From: Fundicoccus sp052116145
Lineage (GTDB): Bacteria > Bacillota > Bacilli > Lactobacillales > Aerococcaceae
Length of the DNA stretch: 64,000 nt
Direction of reading: 5' to 3'
Assembly (NCBI RefSeq): GCF_052116145.1
Contig: NZ_JBQKLQ010000005.1
Location: 124,001 to 188,000, forward strand
Part shown: positions 61,035-64,000 of the stretch, in pieces
Numbering within the stretch: the first letter of the stretch is position 1
Layout: the number at the start of each line of letters is the position of its first letter
Translations under genes and position numbers: made by a program
The notes under the pieces: generated by a model
Seen by the model: only the letters and a program-made list of their open reading frames with translations
The model's database searches: none
What the model was told of the DNA's origin: nothing

Positions 61035-61052
61035 GTCCGAAATATTCTTTTA

Positions 61053-62426
61053 TTAATTAACTTTCTTTAATAAAGCGACACACTCCACGTGGGGTGTCTG
61101 GCCGAATAAATCAACGGGTTGAACAAATTGTAATTCGTAGCCTGCTTGCGAGAATAACTCACAGTCACGTGCACAAGTCGCTGGGTTACAGCTAACGTAT
61201 ACGATTTTTTCAGGGGCTTGTTCAATAACAGCTGTCACAAAGTTTTCTTCTAAACCTTTACGTGGTGGATCCACTACAACGACATCAAAGTTTACACCTA
61301 AGTCGTTCCAACGTGGTAACCATTCTTCGGCTTTACCAACTTCAAAAATCACGTTTTCAATTGAATTTAATTCAGCGTTTTGCTCAGCCATTTCAATGGC
61401 TTCTGCAACGATTTCCATGGCATATAGATTTTTCGCATGTTTGGCTAAAGCTAAACTTAAAGTACCAATCCCACAATAAGCATCTAGAACAGTTTCTTTA
61501 CCAGTTAGACCTGCAGCCTCAATAGCTGTTTGATAAAGTACTTCTGCCTGGGGTGTATTCACTTGATAAAACGAGTTAGGTGAGATGCGGAACGTCATAT
61601 CAAGCATTTTGTCTTCTATAAAGTCTCTACCCCATAAAATTTTGTTCTCGCCACCTAAGATAACGTTCGTGTCCTTATTGTTAATGTTCTGAACGATGCT
61701 GACAACGTTTGGTAATTGTTGCTTAATCTTTTCAACGATAAACTCTTGTTTTTCTAAACGTTTTTGGTTGATCACTAAGATGATCATCATTTGACCAGTA
61801 TAGTGGCCACGCTTCACAACGATATGACGCATAACACCACGTTTTCTTTGCTCGTCGTAAGGTTGAACGCCTTCTTCACGTAGAATATCACGAATCGTAA
61901 CAATCGCTTTGTCAATTTCTGGTTGTTGAATGTAGAAATTTTCTACAGGTACTAAATCGTGACTGTTACGACGGAAGAAACCAGTTTCCAATTGTCCTCT
62001 AATCGTACGAACCGGGATTTGTGCCTTATTGCGGTATTCCCATGGATGTTCCATCCCTAGAGTTGGTCTTACATCAGCATTTGTGAAATGGCCAATTCTT
62101 TGGAAGGCTTGAGCCACTGCAGATTGTTTATAGGCTAATTGCGATGGATAATTCATATGTTGTAAAGTCATTGTTCCTACTTGACGGCCTACTGGATCAG
62201 TAATTTCCACTCGATCTGGACTTTCAACAATAATCTTTTGTAAACGACCATAACCGAATTTCTTACCCGCCTTAGTAATATTGAAGATAATTTCTTCCCC
62301 CGGGATTACTCCTTCGACGAAAAATGGAAAATCATCCACTTTAACCACACCAGCACCTTGGGAAGTTAAGTCAACGACAGTCGCTTGTAATTCCTCGTTC
62401 TTTTTAAATATACGCATTTCTTTCAT
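61053..62426 (-). CDS. rlmCD: 23S rRNA (uracil-5-)-methyltransferase RlmCD-like, paralogue 2
   Basis: 457 residues, AGGAGCTAATT before ATG 62426. N-terminal TRAM domain (ATVVDLTSQGAGVVKVDDFP), RYRNK-like EYRNKAQIPVR, SAM motif VLDAYCGIGTLSLALA, DPPRKGLEE and catalytic YVSCNPATCARDCELF. It ends VDLFGQTPHVECVALLKKVN. This matches the canonical RlmCD/YefA type more closely than paralogue 1. Intact, with its own terminator. Confidence 0.93.
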   Translation of the reverse strand: MKEMRIFKKNEELQATVVDLTSQGAGVVKVDDFPFFVEGVIPGEEIIFNITKAGKKFGYGRLQKIIVESPDRVEITDPVGRQVGTMTLQHMNYPSQLAYKQSAVAQAFQRIGHFTNADVRPTLGMEHPWEYRNKAQIPVRTIRGQLETGFFRRNSHDLVPVENFYIQQPEIDKAIVTIRDILREEGVQPYDEQRKRGVMRHIVVKRGHYTGQMMIILVINQKRLEKQEFIVEKIKQQLPNVVSIVQNINNKDTNVILGGENKILWGRDFIEDKMLDMTFRISPNSFYQVNTPQAEVLYQTAIEAAGLTGKETVLDAYCGIGTLSLALAKHAKNLYAMEIVAEAIEMAEQNAELNSIENVIFEVGKAEEWLPRWNDLGVNFDVVVVDPPRKGLEENFVTAVIEQAPEKIVYVSCNPATCARDCELFSQAGYELQFVQPVDLFGQTPHVECVALLKKVN

Positions 62427-62708
62427 AATTAGCTCCTAGCTGTTTCATTTTGTTATCCTATTGTACCAAACATCTGCCCAAGATACATATTTCTAAAAAA
62501 AAATTAATAATATATTTTCACAACTTGTCTGTACGCGTTTTCACCAAAGTGTCATGACAGTACGTTTTCCCCTTAATAAAATATTTAATATTTCACAAAG
62601 GTAACTTGTTTTTATAAAAAACATTACTTTTTAAGGTTTTTAGACTAGTGCATTCTCTCACGTTATGTGTTACAATACGCTCAGAAACAATTTCGAGGAG
62701 GAAATTTT
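62427..62708. promoter_or_regulatory. Promoter region of the flavoprotein gene
   Basis: TGTGTTACAATACGC contains an extended -10 (TGTTACAAT, TACAAT at 62671-62676) about 33 bp before the GTG start. No strong -35. Apart from this the gap is AT-rich and empty. Confidence 0.5.
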
Positions 62709-63755
62709 GTGAAAAAGATTAAATTAGTCGGATTAGGTTTAGTTGCTTCATTGTCATTAGCTGCTCCAGCAGTTTTAGCAGGTGTAAGTGGGTTTGATTA
62801 CACTCCAGCAATCGTTCAAGCGCAAGAAGATGGCACAGTATTGAAAGTAGCTTATTTAGCTGCTCATGGTGATCGTTCATTCACATCCGTTGCAGTATTA
62901 GTCAAAGGAGACGTTATTGTTGATGCATACCTTGACGAGTACCAATATAGCGAAGGCTATGAAGGTGTGCCAAACTCAGATGCAAGTTTTGGTGAAGCTT
63001 TCCCAGAAGGCCTAGTCTTAGCAAGTAAAAAAGTTAACTCAGAAGCTTACTCAGCATCTATGGCTGAAAAAGCAGGTTCAACAGTTGCTTATGACGAAAA
63101 CTTAGCAGCTATCGAAGACTCAGTTAAAGGTAAAACGTTTGAAGAAGTAGAAGCTTTAATTGGTGAATTAGATGCATTAGGGGAAGACGGAAACGTATCT
63201 GATGTTGTTTCTGGTGCTACATTAGCTGATGCGGGTGGTTATGTTGGTGCAATCTTAGAAGCTGCAAAAACAGGAATCGAATTCCCAACAGCAGCAACTG
63301 AAGCTAGCGAATTAGAAATCAAACAAGTTTTAGCAGCACCACATGGTGACAAATCATTTGCCTTAGTCAACGTTGTAATGGACGGTGACGTTATCGTTGC
63401 GGCCTCTCTAGACGAATTCCAATTCGTTGAAGGTGATCAATGGACAGGCGTTCCTAACTCAGACGCTGCATTTGGCGAAAACTATCCAGAAGGAAGCACT
63501 TTAGTTTCTAAATTAGTAGATAGCGAAGGATACTCAGCTATGATGAGTGAAATTGCTGGTTCAACTGTTTCTTACTATGACAACTTGCAAGCTGTCGTTG
63601 CCTCAGCCGTTGGCAAAACAACTGACGAAGTGGCAGCAACAATTGAAGAATTAAACGGTTTAGGCGAAGACGGAAACGTTTCTGACGTTGTTTCAGGTGC
63701 TACTTTAGCTGATGCTGGTGGTTACTTACAAGCAATCTTAGACGCAGCAAAATAA
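62709..63755 (+). CDS. Secreted protein with two FMN-binding (flavinylation) domains, PplA-like
   Basis: 348 residues from GTG 62709 (GAGGAGG upstream). Signal peptide with VLAGVSG at the cleavage region. Two tandem homologous domains, about 42-187 and 201-348, each with an AAHGDRSF/APHGDKSF start, a GVPNSDAxFGExxPEG segment and the ending EDGNVSDVVSGATLADAGGY. DVVSGAT is the motif on whose Thr (Thr171, Thr332) ApbE-type transferases attach FMN. This resembles PplA, the surface flavoprotein of Listeria extracellular electron transfer. Strong terminator after it. Confidence 0.82.
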   Translation: MKKIKLVGLGLVASLSLAAPAVLAGVSGFDYTPAIVQAQEDGTVLKVAYLAAHGDRSFTSVAVLVKGDVIVDAYLDEYQYSEGYEGVPNSDASFGEAFPEGLVLASKKVNSEAYSASMAEKAGSTVAYDENLAAIEDSVKGKTFEEVEALIGELDALGEDGNVSDVVSGATLADAGGYVGAILEAAKTGIEFPTAATEASELEIKQVLAAPHGDKSFALVNVVMDGDVIVAASLDEFQFVEGDQWTGVPNSDAAFGENYPEGSTLVSKLVDSEGYSAMMSEIAGSTVSYYDNLQAVVASAVGKTTDEVAATIEELNGLGEDGNVSDVVSGATLADAGGYLQAILDAAK

Positions 63756-63776
63756 TTTAAACTAAATACTATTTAA

Positions 63777-63810
63777 GCGACTTGTGCACCATACACAAGT
63801 CGCTTTTTTA
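63777..63810 (+). terminator. Terminator of the flavoprotein gene
   Basis: GCGACTTGTG and CACAAGTCGC, a 10-bp stem with a 7-nt loop, then TTTTTTT. Confidence 0.93.
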
Positions 63811-63945
63811 TTCTGGAAATAGTTAGACGCCTTAAATCATTTATTCAAACGTCACTTAAAATTTGATATATACGGCTTAGCCCCTCATAATGAAAGAAAG
63901 CTAGATTGTTCATCATGTCAAAAGCTGATGAAAGTAGGTGAAAAC

Positions 63946-64000
63946 ATGAATTTTTTAAAAAGGTATCTAGTGACCTTACTCATCATTCTAGTCGGTTCAG
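63946..64000 (+). CDS. Start of a secreted or membrane protein (cut by window edge)
   Basis: ATG 63946 after GTAGGTGAAAAC. The 18 visible residues (NFLKRYLVTLLIILVGS) are a signal peptide or membrane anchor. An ApbE-type FMN transferase or other electron-transfer gene would fit the neighbour, but nothing visible shows this. Confidence 0.45.
   Translation, partial: MNFLKRYLVTLLIILVGS

Overview
The window looks like chromosome from a low-GC Firmicute, most likely a lactic-acid-bacterium relative (Lactobacillales, Carnobacteriaceae/Aerococcaceae-like). This is judged from AT-rich genes with strong AGGAGG-type ribosome sites, T-box leaders, a MocR/PdxR-controlled pdxS, CadD, an OpuC-like transporter and a PplA-like flavoprotein. 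The species call is inference. One block (about 5.84-17.44 kb) is visibly richer in G+C, with Clostridia-like zinc-ribbon proteins and lipoproteins, and looks foreign.

Layout. 0-3.5 kb: three membrane-anchored alpha/beta hydrolases divergent from a TetR regulator with a clear palindromic operator. 3.5-5.8 kb: a decayed helix-turn-helix gene and an AraC-GyrI regulator between two scraps that encode the C-terminus of an RlmCD-type 23S rRNA methyltransferase, each scrap followed by a helically phased repeat. 5.84-17.44 kb: foreign block of an uncharacterised envelope gene cluster, a membrane LuxR protein and a broken hsdR, bounded by two identical 69-bp IS3 ends. 17.4-18.8 kb: a defective IS3-family element. 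19.3-22.9 kb: a cargo island (interrupted GIY-YIG protein, FAD oxidoreductase, CadD) between 92-bp direct repeats that again carry RlmCD C-terminal codons. 22.9-28.5 kb: broken S8 peptidase, IS30 and IS3 remnants, and a two-gene secreted/membrane pair of unknown function. 28.5-35.3 kb: complete trpEGDCFBA operon behind a Trp T-box. 35.4-43.3 kb: YwbE remnant, metY with a Met T-box, TfoX and metY scraps, an Rrf2/quinone-reductase pair, an HNH remnant, pdxS and divergent pdxR. 43.3-52 kb: a gene graveyard with truncated yczE, paiB, dcm, grpB and hydrolase genes, plus further RlmCD scars. 52-64 kb: intact RlmCD-type gene, MerR-regulated membrane gene, OpuC-type betaine/choline transporter, NERD protein, an array of eighteen 31-bp repeats, a second RlmCD-type gene, and a secreted two-domain flavoprotein.

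The main unifying observation is that six fragments of the RlmCD 3' coding end are scattered along one strand, in the same orientation as the two intact genes in the window. They bracket small cargo cassettes, and two of them carry doubled 'left arms'. This looks like repeated integration at, and recombination between, an rlmCD 3'-end attachment site, much as SCC cassettes use rlmH. No integrase is present here, so the mechanism is inferred.
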